From Pseudomonadota bacterium (GTDB lineage: Bacteria > Myxococcota_A > UBA796 > GCA-2862545): a stretch of DNA of 64,000 nt. Of this stretch, positions 34,814 to 43,324 are shown in pieces. The number at the start of each line of letters is the position of its first letter. The stretch's first letter is position 1. The notes under the pieces are model-generated. The model worked only from the letters and a program-made list of their open reading frames with translations, did no database searches and was not told the origin of the DNA. Position numbers and translations under genes: made by a program. The stretch covers positions 34,065-98,064 of the forward strand of contig JAGSGY010000014.1 of assembly GCA_023954855.1 (NCBI GenBank), given 5' to 3'.

Positions 34814-36247
34814 CTACTGGTCGGGCCAGAATTCCTTGGGCAAGCCTTCGTAGCCGGCGGGCGCCTTGACCTCTTCGATCACGGGCTCCGGCTCCGGCTC
34901 CGGCTCCGGTTCCGGCTTCGGACGGGGGCGCGGACGGGGACGGGGACGCGGGCGGGGACGAGGAGCGGGGGCCACTTCGACGACGGGCTCGGGCTCGGCC
35001 TCGGTGGTTCCCTCGGTGCCTTCCGTTCCCTCTGCGCCTTCGGTGCCTTCGGGCTTCTCTTCCGTACCCTCGGCAGCCTCGGTTCCCTCGGGCTTCTCTT
35101 CGGTGCCCTCGGTCTTCTCGTCGCCAGCGGGAGCGGTCACGACGGCTTCGGCGCCATCGGCGCTACCGCCGCCACCCGATGCGACGCCTGATCCGCCGCC
35201 GGTCTGCGACATCAGCACGGCGCCGGCGCCCATGGCTCCGGCGAGTACGATGACTAGGCCCGCGAGCATCAAGAGTGTGCGGCCGGTGCTGCGACCCGTG
35301 ACGGGTGCGGCGCGCTGGATCGTCGAGTGCGACTGACTGACCGAGCGGAAGTTGTCGGGCGAGACGTTCATGGAGACCGCGAGGTCCTCCATCAGCTCGG
35401 CCATGTTCTGGTACCGATCGTTCGGCGCCTTCTCGAGGCACTTGCGAACCACTTCTTCGAGTCCTGCGGGGACGACGAGGTCGGGTGCGACCGAGAAGAA
35501 GGTCGGGACGGGCTGGTTCAGGTGCGCGATCATGGTCGCGGCACTGTTCGGCCCATGGAAGGGGTACTGCCCAGTGAGACAACGGAACAGCAACACGCCA
35601 GTGGCGTACAGGTCTGCGCGGTGGTCGACGTCGAGGCCCTTGACCTGCTCGGGCGACATGCAGTGCGGCGAGCCGAGGATCAGGCCCGCACGGGTGATCG
35701 ACTGATCAGCCTCGGTGAGCTTCACCAGTCCGAAGTCCACGACCTTGATTTGCTCGACGCCTTCATCCTTCTCGCGAATGAGGAGGTTCGACGGCTTGAG
35801 GTCACGGTGGACCAGACCGCGCTTGTGGGCGTACCGCAGAGCGGCGCACACCTGCATGATCAGGCCTAGGGCTCGGTCCACAGGGACGGGTCCGTCGCGC
35901 AGGATGTCTGAGAGGCGACTGCCCTCGACGTACTCCATGGCGAGGAAGAAGCGCCCGTCGTCTGTCTCACCAAAGTCGTGGAGAATGACGATGTTCGGGT
36001 GATCCAGAGACGCGAGCGTCTCGGCTTCGAGGCGGAACCGCTCTTCGAAGGCCCCAGCATCATCTGCTTCCGGCGGCGGGCTCAGGATCTTGAGCGCGAT
36101 CGGCCGATTCAGCTTGATGTGGTGGGCGAGATAGACCGCCGCCATGCCGCCGCGCGCAATGAGGCGGTCGACCTGGTATCGGTCTGCGATGATCGTTCCG
36201 CCACGGGGTTCGTTGCGGCCACGGGTGTCGACGGTCTTTTCGCTCAT
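34814..36247 (-). CDS. Transmembrane Ser/Thr protein kinase (PknB-like)
   Basis: A 477-residue kinase. The domain (about 20-290) has a Gly-rich loop (LIARGGMAAVYLA), the ATP Lys in RPIALKIL, the catalytic loop VHRDLKPSNLLI, the DFG segment DFGLVKL and the SPHCMSPEQVKG activation segment. A single hydrophobic helix follows (LLMLAGLVIVLAGAMGAGAVL). The outer part is low-complexity: acidic Glu-Gly-Thr repeats, then Pro-Arg and Glu-Pro dipeptide repeats, ending in YEGLPKEFWPDQ. It lacks PASTA domains. The Pro-rich spacer would let the C-terminus cross the periplasm, perhaps to sense envelope state (inference). Confidence 0.9.
   Translation of the reverse strand: MSEKTVDTRGRNEPRGGTIIADRYQVDRLIARGGMAAVYLAHHIKLNRPIALKILSPPPEADDAGAFEERFRLEAETLASLDHPNIVILHDFGETDDGRFFLAMEYVEGSRLSDILRDGPVPVDRALGLIMQVCAALRYAHKRGLVHRDLKPSNLLIREKDEGVEQIKVVDFGLVKLTEADQSITRAGLILGSPHCMSPEQVKGLDVDHRADLYATGVLLFRCLTGQYPFHGPNSAATMIAHLNQPVPTFFSVAPDLVVPAGLEEVVRKCLEKAPNDRYQNMAELMEDLAVSMNVSPDNFRSVSQSHSTIQRAAPVTGRSTGRTLLMLAGLVIVLAGAMGAGAVLMSQTGGGSGVASGGGGSADGAEAVVTAPAGDEKTEGTEEKPEGTEAAEGTEEKPEGTEGAEGTEGTEGTTEAEPEPVVEVAPAPRPRPRPRPRPRPRPKPEPEPEPEPEPVIEEVKAPAGYEGLPKEFWPDQ
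34883..34978 (-). repeat. In-frame Pro-Arg / Glu-Pro dipeptide repeat coding tract
   Basis: Short DNA repeats (CGGACGGGGACG-like and GGCTCC-like on the plus strand) encode about ten Arg-Pro and five Glu-Pro units in the kinase C-terminal region. Such tracts vary in length by slippage. Confidence 0.8.
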
Positions 36248-36357
36248 GTGTACCTATATGAACCGACTGTACCACAGCCCTCTCGGTTCCATGTCGATCC
36301 AATTTTTCCTCAGCGCCGCTCCACGTCGAAGAGATAGGAGGCGGGACCGGAGGAGCC

Positions 36358-37536
36358 GTGGCCAAGTCGCGACAGCGAAAGCGCCCTTCGAGCCGCACGG
36401 CTCGGGGACTCAACCCAGGTTTTGGTACCCGCGAGATGTTCGTGTTGACCACCCCTGGCCTCGAGGAGGCCCTCGCGGACGAGTTGGCCGACCTCGGTCT
36501 GCACGGTCGGATGGACAAGGGCGGGATCGCTATCGATGCGGGAGCCATCACCATGCGCGCGATCCACCTCTACAGCCGCGTCGCCAGTAGCGTTCGGATT
36601 CGAGTGACGCGTGGCCGGGCTGAGAATCTGGAGGATGTGGGGCGCGTGGCCCGCGCGGGAGCCTGGAAGTCCTTCATTCATCCGAACCAGCCCGTGAAGG
36701 TGGCGGTCGCCAACTCCGGCAGTCGCTTCCGTCATCGCGCACCGGTCGCCAAGAAGGTGGAGATCGCGATCCGCGACGCTCTGCGCGGGCCTCGTCTTCC
36801 CGGCCCGCGGCCCCCGCGTGAAGAGGCAGTGGTCCACGTTCGACTCGTCGAGGGCAAGGTCATCATCTCGATGGAGGCCTCGGGTGAGCCGCTGAACAAG
36901 CGAGGCTGGCGTCGAGAGGCAGGGCGCGCGCCGATCCGAGAGAACATTGCCGCCGCTATGCTCCGCCTCGCCGACTGGAACCCTGGAGAGGCACTGGTCG
37001 ACCCGATGTGTGGATCGGGTACCTTCCCAATCGAGGCGGCGACGATTGCGATGGGGCGAGCGTCTGGCGCGCGTCGGTCCTTCAACTTCGAGCGCTTTCC
37101 GTGCCACGACGCGAAGGCGTTCAAGAAGGAGCGCGCGGAAGCCTCGACGGGAGTGCTCGACGCCTCCGCGCCCATTGTGGGAGGGGATCGCGATGAGGGT
37201 GTGATCGCCGCTGCGTTGAAGAACGCGCGTCGCGCCGAGGTCGACGATCGTGTCGAGCTTCGGCAGAGCACCTTCCAGGAGCTCGAGCCGCCCTGTGAGA
37301 GCGGGCTGATCATCTGCAACCCGCCCTACGGCGAGCGGGTGAGTAAGAAGTCGGTCATCGGTGCCATGTACCGAGATCTCGGGCGCGCCATGCGGGCAGA
37401 GTGGTCGGGCTGGCGCATCGCGATCTTGTTGCCGACCGCGCGAACCAAGGATGCGCTGGACTTGCCCGTCGAAGAGATCACCCGGTTCAAGAACGGCTCG
37501 CTTTCGGTCGTGCTGTATGTGGGGTCCATCCCCTAA
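36358..37536 (+). CDS. THUMP-domain SAM-dependent RNA methyltransferase
   Basis: A 392-residue enzyme starting at GTG 36358 behind GGAGGAG. The N-terminal half (about 25-170) fits a THUMP RNA-binding domain with an N-terminal ferredoxin-like part (FVLTTPGLEEALADEL). The C-terminal half is a class I methyltransferase: LVDPMCGSGTFPIEAA (SAM site), VGGDRDEGVI and the catalytic NPPY motif IICNPPYGERV. Relatives are RlmL (m2G in 23S rRNA) and Trm14/TrmN (tRNA). The length is closer to the single-domain RlmL N-half/Trm14 group. It converts guanine N2 in rRNA or tRNA, with the exact target unknown. Confidence 0.88.
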   Translation: MAKSRQRKRPSSRTARGLNPGFGTREMFVLTTPGLEEALADELADLGLHGRMDKGGIAIDAGAITMRAIHLYSRVASSVRIRVTRGRAENLEDVGRVARAGAWKSFIHPNQPVKVAVANSGSRFRHRAPVAKKVEIAIRDALRGPRLPGPRPPREEAVVHVRLVEGKVIISMEASGEPLNKRGWRREAGRAPIRENIAAAMLRLADWNPGEALVDPMCGSGTFPIEAATIAMGRASGARRSFNFERFPCHDAKAFKKERAEASTGVLDASAPIVGGDRDEGVIAAALKNARRAEVDDRVELRQSTFQELEPPCESGLIICNPPYGERVSKKSVIGAMYRDLGRAMRAEWSGWRIAILLPTARTKDALDLPVEEITRFKNGSLSVVLYVGSIP

Positions 37537-37608
37537 AGACCGCGAAGTCGAAGCGCACTCACCCGACGAGTAGGTGCGCGCCGCGCTCGTTTTTGGCACA
37601 CTGCGGGC

Positions 37609-38259
37609 ATGACGACGCGATCCCCCTGGGTTTCCTACCGACTTGCGAAGAAGACCGAGCCGAGCGAGCCCGTCGTGGGTTCGTTTGGGGGGCACCCGCG
37701 TGGGATCCGCGCAAGTGAGTGGCCGCGCTGTGGCGTCTGCGGCAATGCGATGTGCCACATGGCGCAGATCAACCCCGGTCCCTGGCTCGATCTCGGTCGG
37801 TTTACCAAGCTCAGTGTGTTCATCTGCCATGCCACGGGTGGGCGGTGCGAAGACTGGGATCCTTGGAAGGGTGCGAACCGCGTGGTCCTGCACCCGAACG
37901 AGGACGAGAATCTCTACGACGGACCACCGACGGTGCGCGTGTACCGTCGCAAGCTGTTGACCGTGCAGCAGCCTCTCGATGAGCTCGGCCTGATGCGGCG
38001 GGTCAAGAACGAGGGCATGCCGATGGCCGACGCGCTGGCCGAGTTGCGTCACGACAAGCTCGGCGGCGGAGCGGTGTGGCTGCATGGCGACCAGACGCCC
38101 CAATCCCCGACAGGCCAAGGTCCAATGCGCCTTGCGCTCCAACTGACCACCAAGCTCGTCAGCTTCGACATCACTCCCGGTGGCATGGCTTACATCTTCG
38201 TCGATCCCTTCTCGCCGGACGATGCGGCGGGTCGATTGGTGTGGCAGGGCGGTTCCTGA
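37609..38259 (+). CDS. Hypothetical protein with CxxC motif (YwqG/DUF1963-like)
   Basis: A 216-residue cytosolic protein with a zinc-finger-like CGVCGNAMCHMAQIN, WLDLGRFTKLSVFIC and later LYDGPPTVRVYR. The CGxC...AQI pattern followed by a hydrophobic L-x-V-F-x-C segment recalls YwqG/DUF1963 and PDCD2-like proteins. The family assignment is tentative and no activity is known. It lies alone between a methyltransferase and an anchored surface protein. Confidence 0.65.
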   Translation: MTTRSPWVSYRLAKKTEPSEPVVGSFGGHPRGIRASEWPRCGVCGNAMCHMAQINPGPWLDLGRFTKLSVFICHATGGRCEDWDPWKGANRVVLHPNEDENLYDGPPTVRVYRRKLLTVQQPLDELGLMRRVKNEGMPMADALAELRHDKLGGGAVWLHGDQTPQSPTGQGPMRLALQLTTKLVSFDITPGGMAYIFVDPFSPDDAAGRLVWQGGS

Positions 38260-38272
38260 CGCCGCCGGCGTC
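38258..38272 (+). other. Short perfect hairpin at gene end
   Basis: A six-base-pair inverted repeat (GACGCC / GGCGTC) with a three-base loop straddling the stop codon of the preceding gene. No T-run follows, so it is at best a weak terminator. Confidence 0.3.
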
Positions 38273-38304
38273 CTAGTCGACTATTCTGTGCGGCGGAGGA
38301 ACGG

Positions 38305-39627
38305 ATGCGTGGATTCCCAGCGATTGCCCAGCGGCTAGCCCCTCAGGCGGCGTGTGCCTTGGTGCTCGGCTTCGCCCCGACGGTGGCTCTGGCCTACGAG
38401 TCGCCCGATCAGCCCGTGGTCTTCGCCGACGAGGTCGACGTGTGGTCGGCCGCCGAGTTCGATACCGGAGAGCTTCCAAACGGAAGTCCGGTCACCGTGC
38501 GCTTCTTCATCGCCTCCGACGGTGGTGCGATCACCGACATCTCGTCCGCCTCGCTCATGGACTGGCCCGATCCGCTTGGCCAGATGTGGGAGTCGCAGGT
38601 CGAGGGCGGCATGCTGTCGCTCATCACCGACATCAGCATGAATCTAGAGCTCGGCTACGACATCTTCGGCGTGAGCGACACAGTTCCTCTGTGGTCCGAG
38701 GGCATTGCTTTTGCCGATGTGACGGTGTTCGACGGCCTGTTGCTACCCCAGGGCACGCCCGAGTCTGCGAACGTTCAGGCGGCGGGCGGCAGTCTGCAGA
38801 CCTTCAACCTTCGCCAGTCCATTGTCACGGGTGTCGAGGTCGACTTTTCCCTTGACCTGTTCCCGGCGGCGGAGGCCTCGCTCACGGGCCTGCGCATCGA
38901 CACGACCGATGGCGCGGATCTGCTGGCGATGGATTTCGACGGCGACGTCAGCTTCTTCGACGTGCCCGCATCGCACCCCGGCTACATTGAGCTTCTTGCG
39001 ACCTACTACGGGGATCTGCACGCGGTGCTGTCGCTGATGCTCGTACCCACCGTCGACTTGTGCGTCATCGGACAGTGCTTCGAGGTTGCCGCCTTCGACA
39101 TTCCCATCGATCTGATCGATGCGAGTCAGGCGCGGGTATTCTCGCCCGTGCAGGTCAACCACCCGCTTCCGTCGCTGATCCCGCCCGACACGAGCCACGA
39201 CTTCGGCGAGGTGCTGGTCGGTAATACGCTGAACCTCGAGGTCCCGCTCGCGAACCAGGGGGAGATGTACCTCGAGGGCAACGTCGAGATTGTCGGGTCC
39301 GACACCATCTCGGTCTTCCCGACCTACTTCTACGCCGAGCCGGGCAACGAAGACGGCGTCGTCGTCAGCTTCCTCCCCGATGAGGTCGCCGAGACCACCG
39401 CGATGCTCCGCATCACGAGCAATGACCCGCTCCAGCCGGTCCTGGACATTCCGCTCCGCGGGCTGGGCTGGGAGCCCGAAGAAGAGATCGAGACCAGCGA
39501 TGACGGCTTCGTTTACGAGGGCCGCTCCATCGGCGTCGAAGGCTGCGGTTGCCAGCAGGGCAGCACCGGTGCGGGCTGGCTCTCGGTGTTTGGACTCGGC
39601 CTTCTGTTGCGTCGTCGCCGCGGCTGA
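38305..39627 (+). CDS. Secreted surface protein with MYXO-CTERM-like tail
   Basis: A 440-residue exported protein with a Sec signal (ALVLGFAPTVALA). The central part is beta-rich. A domain of about 95 residues near the C-terminus, from SHDFGEVLVGNTLNLEVPLA to ITSNDPLQPVLDIPLRG, matches the HYDIN/ASPM-like choice-of-anchor-D repeat. The C-terminus has the Cys-containing GCGCQQGS, a hydrophobic stretch (GAGWLSVFGLGLLL) and RRRRG, the layout of the MYXO-CTERM sorting signal used by myxobacteria to display proteins on the outer surface. The ligand is unknown. Confidence 0.85.
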   Translation: MRGFPAIAQRLAPQAACALVLGFAPTVALAYESPDQPVVFADEVDVWSAAEFDTGELPNGSPVTVRFFIASDGGAITDISSASLMDWPDPLGQMWESQVEGGMLSLITDISMNLELGYDIFGVSDTVPLWSEGIAFADVTVFDGLLLPQGTPESANVQAAGGSLQTFNLRQSIVTGVEVDFSLDLFPAAEASLTGLRIDTTDGADLLAMDFDGDVSFFDVPASHPGYIELLATYYGDLHAVLSLMLVPTVDLCVIGQCFEVAAFDIPIDLIDASQARVFSPVQVNHPLPSLIPPDTSHDFGEVLVGNTLNLEVPLANQGEMYLEGNVEIVGSDTISVFPTYFYAEPGNEDGVVVSFLPDEVAETTAMLRITSNDPLQPVLDIPLRGLGWEPEEEIETSDDGFVYEGRSIGVEGCGCQQGSTGAGWLSVFGLGLLLRRRRG

Positions 39628-39629
39628 GC

Positions 39630-40400
39630 GTGGCGGTCCATCGAGTCGAGGTTCGCGGTGTGCCGGAATGGGTGAGTGCACTTCGCCTGCTCGGACCCGA
39701 GTTTTCCCAGAGCGAAGAGCTGTGGATCGCCGAGCTGCCGCGAGAACGGGCAGCGGACGTCATGGCGCGCCTACGCGGCCTCGGGTTTGGCGCTGAGCTC
39801 GCCGTGTACGTGCGCCCCCGGCTCAAGCGCCCAGCCATTCGAGATGGACGCACCCGTGAAGCGCGGGCCCGGCGGGACTCGACTCCTGGCTTCACCAATC
39901 GCGGTGTGCGCAGCGACGAGGAAGGGCGCTTCTCACTGACCCCCGAGGTCTTGGCTCTTCGGCTCGGCAAGCGCGCGGAGGGGCATGTACTCGATTTGAG
40001 CTGCGGTATCGGCGGCAACGCGATCGGCTTTGCGCGCGCCGGCTGCCGGGTCACGGCAGTGGACCTTGATGGGACGCGGCTGGCTATGGCCAAGCACAAC
40101 GCCAAGCTCTACGGCGTGGCCGATCGGGTCACTTTCGTCCAAGCAGACGCGCGCACGGTCGAGGTCGACGCCGACTTGGCCTTCATCGACCCGCCATGGG
40201 GCGGTGACTACAACAAGACGCGCACCACCCTCGAGGACCTCCCGCTCCTCGCTGACGTGCTGGACCGGGGCCGTCGTCCGCTCTGGGCGAAGGTGCCACC
40301 GTCCTTTGATGCACGAACCGTGGACGCCAGCGCGGAGGCCTGGTTTGGCGAGGCCGCTGGCGATCGCCACCGCGTGAAGTTCACGCTGTTGCGCTTCTAG
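39630..40400 (+). CDS. TGS1-like SAM-dependent methyltransferase
   Basis: A 256-residue protein beginning at GTG 39630, two bases after the previous stop. The C-terminal 150 residues are a class I methyltransferase with LDLSCGIGGNAIGFARAG (SAM motif I), VTAVDLDGTRLAMAKHNA and FIDPPWGGDYN. The DPPWGG motif is the hallmark of trimethylguanosine synthase-type RNA guanine-N2 methyltransferases. The first 100 residues are basic. Bacterial members are known, but their RNA targets are mostly unassigned. Confidence 0.8.
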   Translation: MAVHRVEVRGVPEWVSALRLLGPEFSQSEELWIAELPRERAADVMARLRGLGFGAELAVYVRPRLKRPAIRDGRTREARARRDSTPGFTNRGVRSDEEGRFSLTPEVLALRLGKRAEGHVLDLSCGIGGNAIGFARAGCRVTAVDLDGTRLAMAKHNAKLYGVADRVTFVQADARTVEVDADLAFIDPPWGGDYNKTRTTLEDLPLLADVLDRGRRPLWAKVPPSFDARTVDASAEAWFGEAAGDRHRVKFTLLRF

Positions 40401-41191
40401 CCGAGGTCGATGCCCACGGGGATGTGGTCCGATGGCTTGTCGAGCTTGCGCACGTCGCGCCACATCTGTGCCGCGGTGATGCGCTCAAGAAGGCCTTCGG
40501 TGACGAAGATGTGGTCGATGCGAAAGCCCTGGTTCTTCCAGAACGCTCCCCGGCGGTAGTCGTACCAGGAGAACTCGTTCGTGTCGGGAAGGGCATGGCG
40601 GTAGGCATCGGTCATGCCGAACGACAGCAAGCGCTTCAGCGCGTCGCGCTCTGCCGGGTGGAAGAGCAGCTGGCCGTCGCACTCAAAGGGGTCCCAGACG
40701 TCACGATCGGTGATGGCGATGTTCATGTCGCCGGTGACCAAGACGTCGGTGCCCTTGAACTGCTCGAGGTCGGCGCGTAGGGCGGTGAGCCAGGCCATCT
40801 TGTAGGCGAACTTCTCGCTGCCAATGCGTGAGCCATTCGGCACGTAGCAGTTCACGATGCGCACACCGCCGACGACCGCCGAGATCAGTCGCGTCTGCGG
40901 GTTGCCATCCTTGTTCGGCATGAAGGCGGGGTGGTCGTGCCCCGCAGCAAAGCCTTTGCGCACATCCTCGATCGGGAGCTTCGAGAAGATGGCGACGCCG
41001 TTGTAGGTGCGCTCGCTCCAGAAGGCGTTGTGCACGTAGCCGCGCGCCTCGAGCTCGGCCGAGGGCACCTTGTCCTCGGTGACCTTGATCTCTTGTAGGC
41101 AGAGTACGTCGGGCTGGGCCTCGTCGACCCAGGGCAGCAGCTGCGGCATGCGCACCCGGAGCGAGTTGACGTTCCAGGTGACGACGCGCAT
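40397..41191 (-). CDS. xth: Exodeoxyribonuclease III
   Basis: A 264-residue AP endonuclease/3' exonuclease of base excision repair. It carries the catalytic residues: N7 in WNVNSL, E34 in QEIKV, Y/N in NCYVPNGS, D and N in GDMNIA, D in FRIDHIFV and the terminal His in DHIPVGID. The length is normal. The ATG begins directly after the TAG stop of the aconitase-family gene (0-base gap), so the genes are co-transcribed. Its stop shares CTAG with the convergent methyltransferase gene. Confidence 0.93.
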   Translation of the reverse strand: MRVVTWNVNSLRVRMPQLLPWVDEAQPDVLCLQEIKVTEDKVPSAELEARGYVHNAFWSERTYNGVAIFSKLPIEDVRKGFAAGHDHPAFMPNKDGNPQTRLISAVVGGVRIVNCYVPNGSRIGSEKFAYKMAWLTALRADLEQFKGTDVLVTGDMNIAITDRDVWDPFECDGQLLFHPAERDALKRLLSFGMTDAYRHALPDTNEFSWYDYRRGAFWKNQGFRIDHIFVTEGLLERITAAQMWRDVRKLDKPSDHIPVGIDLG

Positions 41192-43108
41192 CTACAGGTT
41201 CCGGGGGTCGGCGAGGTGGCCGGTCACCGCACTGGCGGCTGCGACGGCTGGGGACACCAAGTACACGGGGCCGGGCGCGCCCATGCGGCGGGCGAAGTTC
41301 CGGTTCGTGGTCGATGCCGTGGTCTCGCCGGGCAGGGGAATACCGGGACCGTTGCCGATGCAGGAGCCACAGCCGGGTGGGGTCACCACCGCGCCCATGG
41401 TGCGCATCATGTCGAGGATGCCCTCGGCTTCGGCCTGCTTGGCCACGTCGGTCGAGGATGGGGTGACGGTCAGACGAACGCCTTCGGCCAGGGCCTGGCC
41501 GCGAAGCACGTCTGCCGCGGCGCGCAGGTCGGCCAAGGAGCCACCCGTACACGAGGCGATCACGACATTGTCGACCTTGACGTCTTCGTGAGCCGAGAGG
41601 GGCGCGCGGTTGCGGCTGTCGCCGGGGGTCGCGACGGTGAGTGGCACCTCGGACAGATCGACCTTGATGACACGGGCGTAGCTCGCACCCTCGTCTGCGT
41701 GGACGAGAGCGTCGGTGGTGTCGACGCCGCGGCGCTCCTGGAGGAACTCGACAATCGGAGCGCAGGGCTCGACGACGCCGGTCATCAGGCCACCCTCGAC
41801 GGTCATGTTCGTGAGGACGGAGAGCTCATCGACGTTCCAGTGCGCGAGCGCAGAACCACCGAACTCGACCACGCAGGTGTCGGTGGGGGTCTCGCGCCAG
41901 TGCTCTTCGCGGAAGTAGGGGTCGCCGATCAGGTGAAGGATCAGGTCCTTCGGGGTCAGCCCACCCTCGGGCTTGCCGCTGATGTCGATGCGCACGACCT
42001 TGGGCACGGTCACCGGAATTAGGCCGGTGCGCAGAGCGAAGGCCATCGCGGTGGAGCCCACGCCGAAGGCAAAGGCGTTGAGCACGCCGGCGGTGGGGGT
42101 GTGGCTGTCGGTCAGCACGATGATGTCGCCGGGCAGGCCGTAGTCCTCGACCACGAGGCGGTGGCAGACGCCAGCGGGGAAGGGGCGGCCGGGGCCGTGC
42201 AGGCGAATGCCGTTCTTCTCGCAGGCCTCGACCATCTCGTCGGTGAGGCGCATGGCGGGGGCCTGGCGCGCGTTCTTTGCGAAGTCCGGCACGGCCTCGT
42301 GCCCGATGAGAACGAAGTGGTCCTCGAAGGCTGCGACCTGCTCGGGGCGGTAGACCGGGGCGTCGCCCCACTCGTCTGCGTACAGCGCCATGACCATGCC
42401 GCAGGTGTACTCGTGCATGCCGCGGAAGGCGCAACGCGCGAGCACCTGGTCGCCGGGGCCGACGCTGGCGATTCCGTCTTCCTGGCCCTCTCCGCGCCAC
42501 GCCTTTCGGGCGATGAGCTTCTCGACGACGTTCAGTGGACGGGCGTCACGCTCGGTGGCGTAGGTCGGCGTGATCTCGCCAGCCAGCAGTTTGGTGCCGT
42601 AGGACATCAGGCCACCCTCTTCGGCAACCGCGCGGAAGAAGGGGGGGAGGTCGGCGAAGAAGGCCGTCAGGTCGACGTCCTCGCCACTCTCGAGCCGATT
42701 GACGACCGTGCGGTCGGTGGTGAACGGCATGCCGCCGTAGACCATGTTTTCCTGGAAGATACGCTGGAAGCTGTCGGCGATGACAAGCTCGATGCCAGCG
42801 CCCTGGTGGGCCACGACGGCGACCTCTCGCGAGGAGCCCGAGCCGTATGCGTGTCCACCGACGACGACCTGGAAGCCGCCGTTGCGCACGTTGTCCTTGG
42901 CCACCGCATCGCGGAAGTTCTCGAGGAAGTACGGGCCGAGGACCTCTGGCGTGTAGCCAAGGGTGCACGCCTGTCCCGAGATCATGGCGTCGGTGTTGAC
43001 GCCGTACACGTAGGGTGTGTCATTGAGAGCCGCGTCTTCGCCACCCAGCTGGGCAGAGAGGAGCTCGGCATTGTCGACGAGATGCAGGATACGACCGGTC
43101 AGCTTCAC
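41192..43108 (-). CDS. Aconitase-family hydro-lyase, reversed LeuD-LeuC fusion
   Basis: The start is GTG 43108 behind GGAGG; the frame continues upstream only as antisense. The 638-residue protein joins the two subunits of isopropylmalate dehydratase in reversed order. Residues 1-170 are the small swivel domain (VNTDAMISGQ, HAYGSGSSREVAVVA, IADSFQRIFQENM); residues about 200-638 are the large catalytic subunit with TDSHTPTAGVLNAFAFGVGS, Cys ligand regions IASCTGGSLADLR and GCGSCIGNGPG, and NRNFARRMG. The two Cys groups would hold a [4Fe-4S] cluster. Substrates could be isopropylmalate, homocitrate or (methyl)citrate. Confidence 0.86.
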   Translation of the reverse strand: MKLTGRILHLVDNAELLSAQLGGEDAALNDTPYVYGVNTDAMISGQACTLGYTPEVLGPYFLENFRDAVAKDNVRNGGFQVVVGGHAYGSGSSREVAVVAHQGAGIELVIADSFQRIFQENMVYGGMPFTTDRTVVNRLESGEDVDLTAFFADLPPFFRAVAEEGGLMSYGTKLLAGEITPTYATERDARPLNVVEKLIARKAWRGEGQEDGIASVGPGDQVLARCAFRGMHEYTCGMVMALYADEWGDAPVYRPEQVAAFEDHFVLIGHEAVPDFAKNARQAPAMRLTDEMVEACEKNGIRLHGPGRPFPAGVCHRLVVEDYGLPGDIIVLTDSHTPTAGVLNAFAFGVGSTAMAFALRTGLIPVTVPKVVRIDISGKPEGGLTPKDLILHLIGDPYFREEHWRETPTDTCVVEFGGSALAHWNVDELSVLTNMTVEGGLMTGVVEPCAPIVEFLQERRGVDTTDALVHADEGASYARVIKVDLSEVPLTVATPGDSRNRAPLSAHEDVKVDNVVIASCTGGSLADLRAAADVLRGQALAEGVRLTVTPSSTDVAKQAEAEGILDMMRTMGAVVTPPGCGSCIGNGPGIPLPGETTASTTNRNFARRMGAPGPVYLVSPAVAAASAVTGHLADPRNL

Positions 43109-43236
43109 GGGGCCTCCGAGGGCGGTCCCATAGCACGATCTGGGCACGAGCCGGTGGGGGAATGGGCAAAGCACGCGGTAGCTGCCCATCGAGCGGCCGC
43201 CTACGTCCACGACGAGCGGACTGTTTCTCCACAAAC

Positions 43237-43257
43237 GAATCGTGACATTCCCGATTC
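43237..43257. promoter_or_regulatory. Inverted repeat in divergent promoter region
   Basis: Perfect six-base arms GAATCG and CGATTC separated by nine bases, within the 216-base space between the divergent aconitase-family and Oar-like genes. Symmetry and location fit a dimeric regulator site. No known consensus is matched. Confidence 0.3.
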
Positions 43258-43324
43258 TTCGGCCTAAGTTCCGCGCGGCCGACTTTCGCCCCCCCGAGAG
43301 GCCTGGCCAAACCTCGGAGAATCC

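Noticed and set aside
36310..38142. 610-residue minus-strand frame
   Set aside because: Antisense to the THUMP methyltransferase, whose SAM and NPPY motifs are clear. Arg/His-rich composition is typical of GC-rich shadows.
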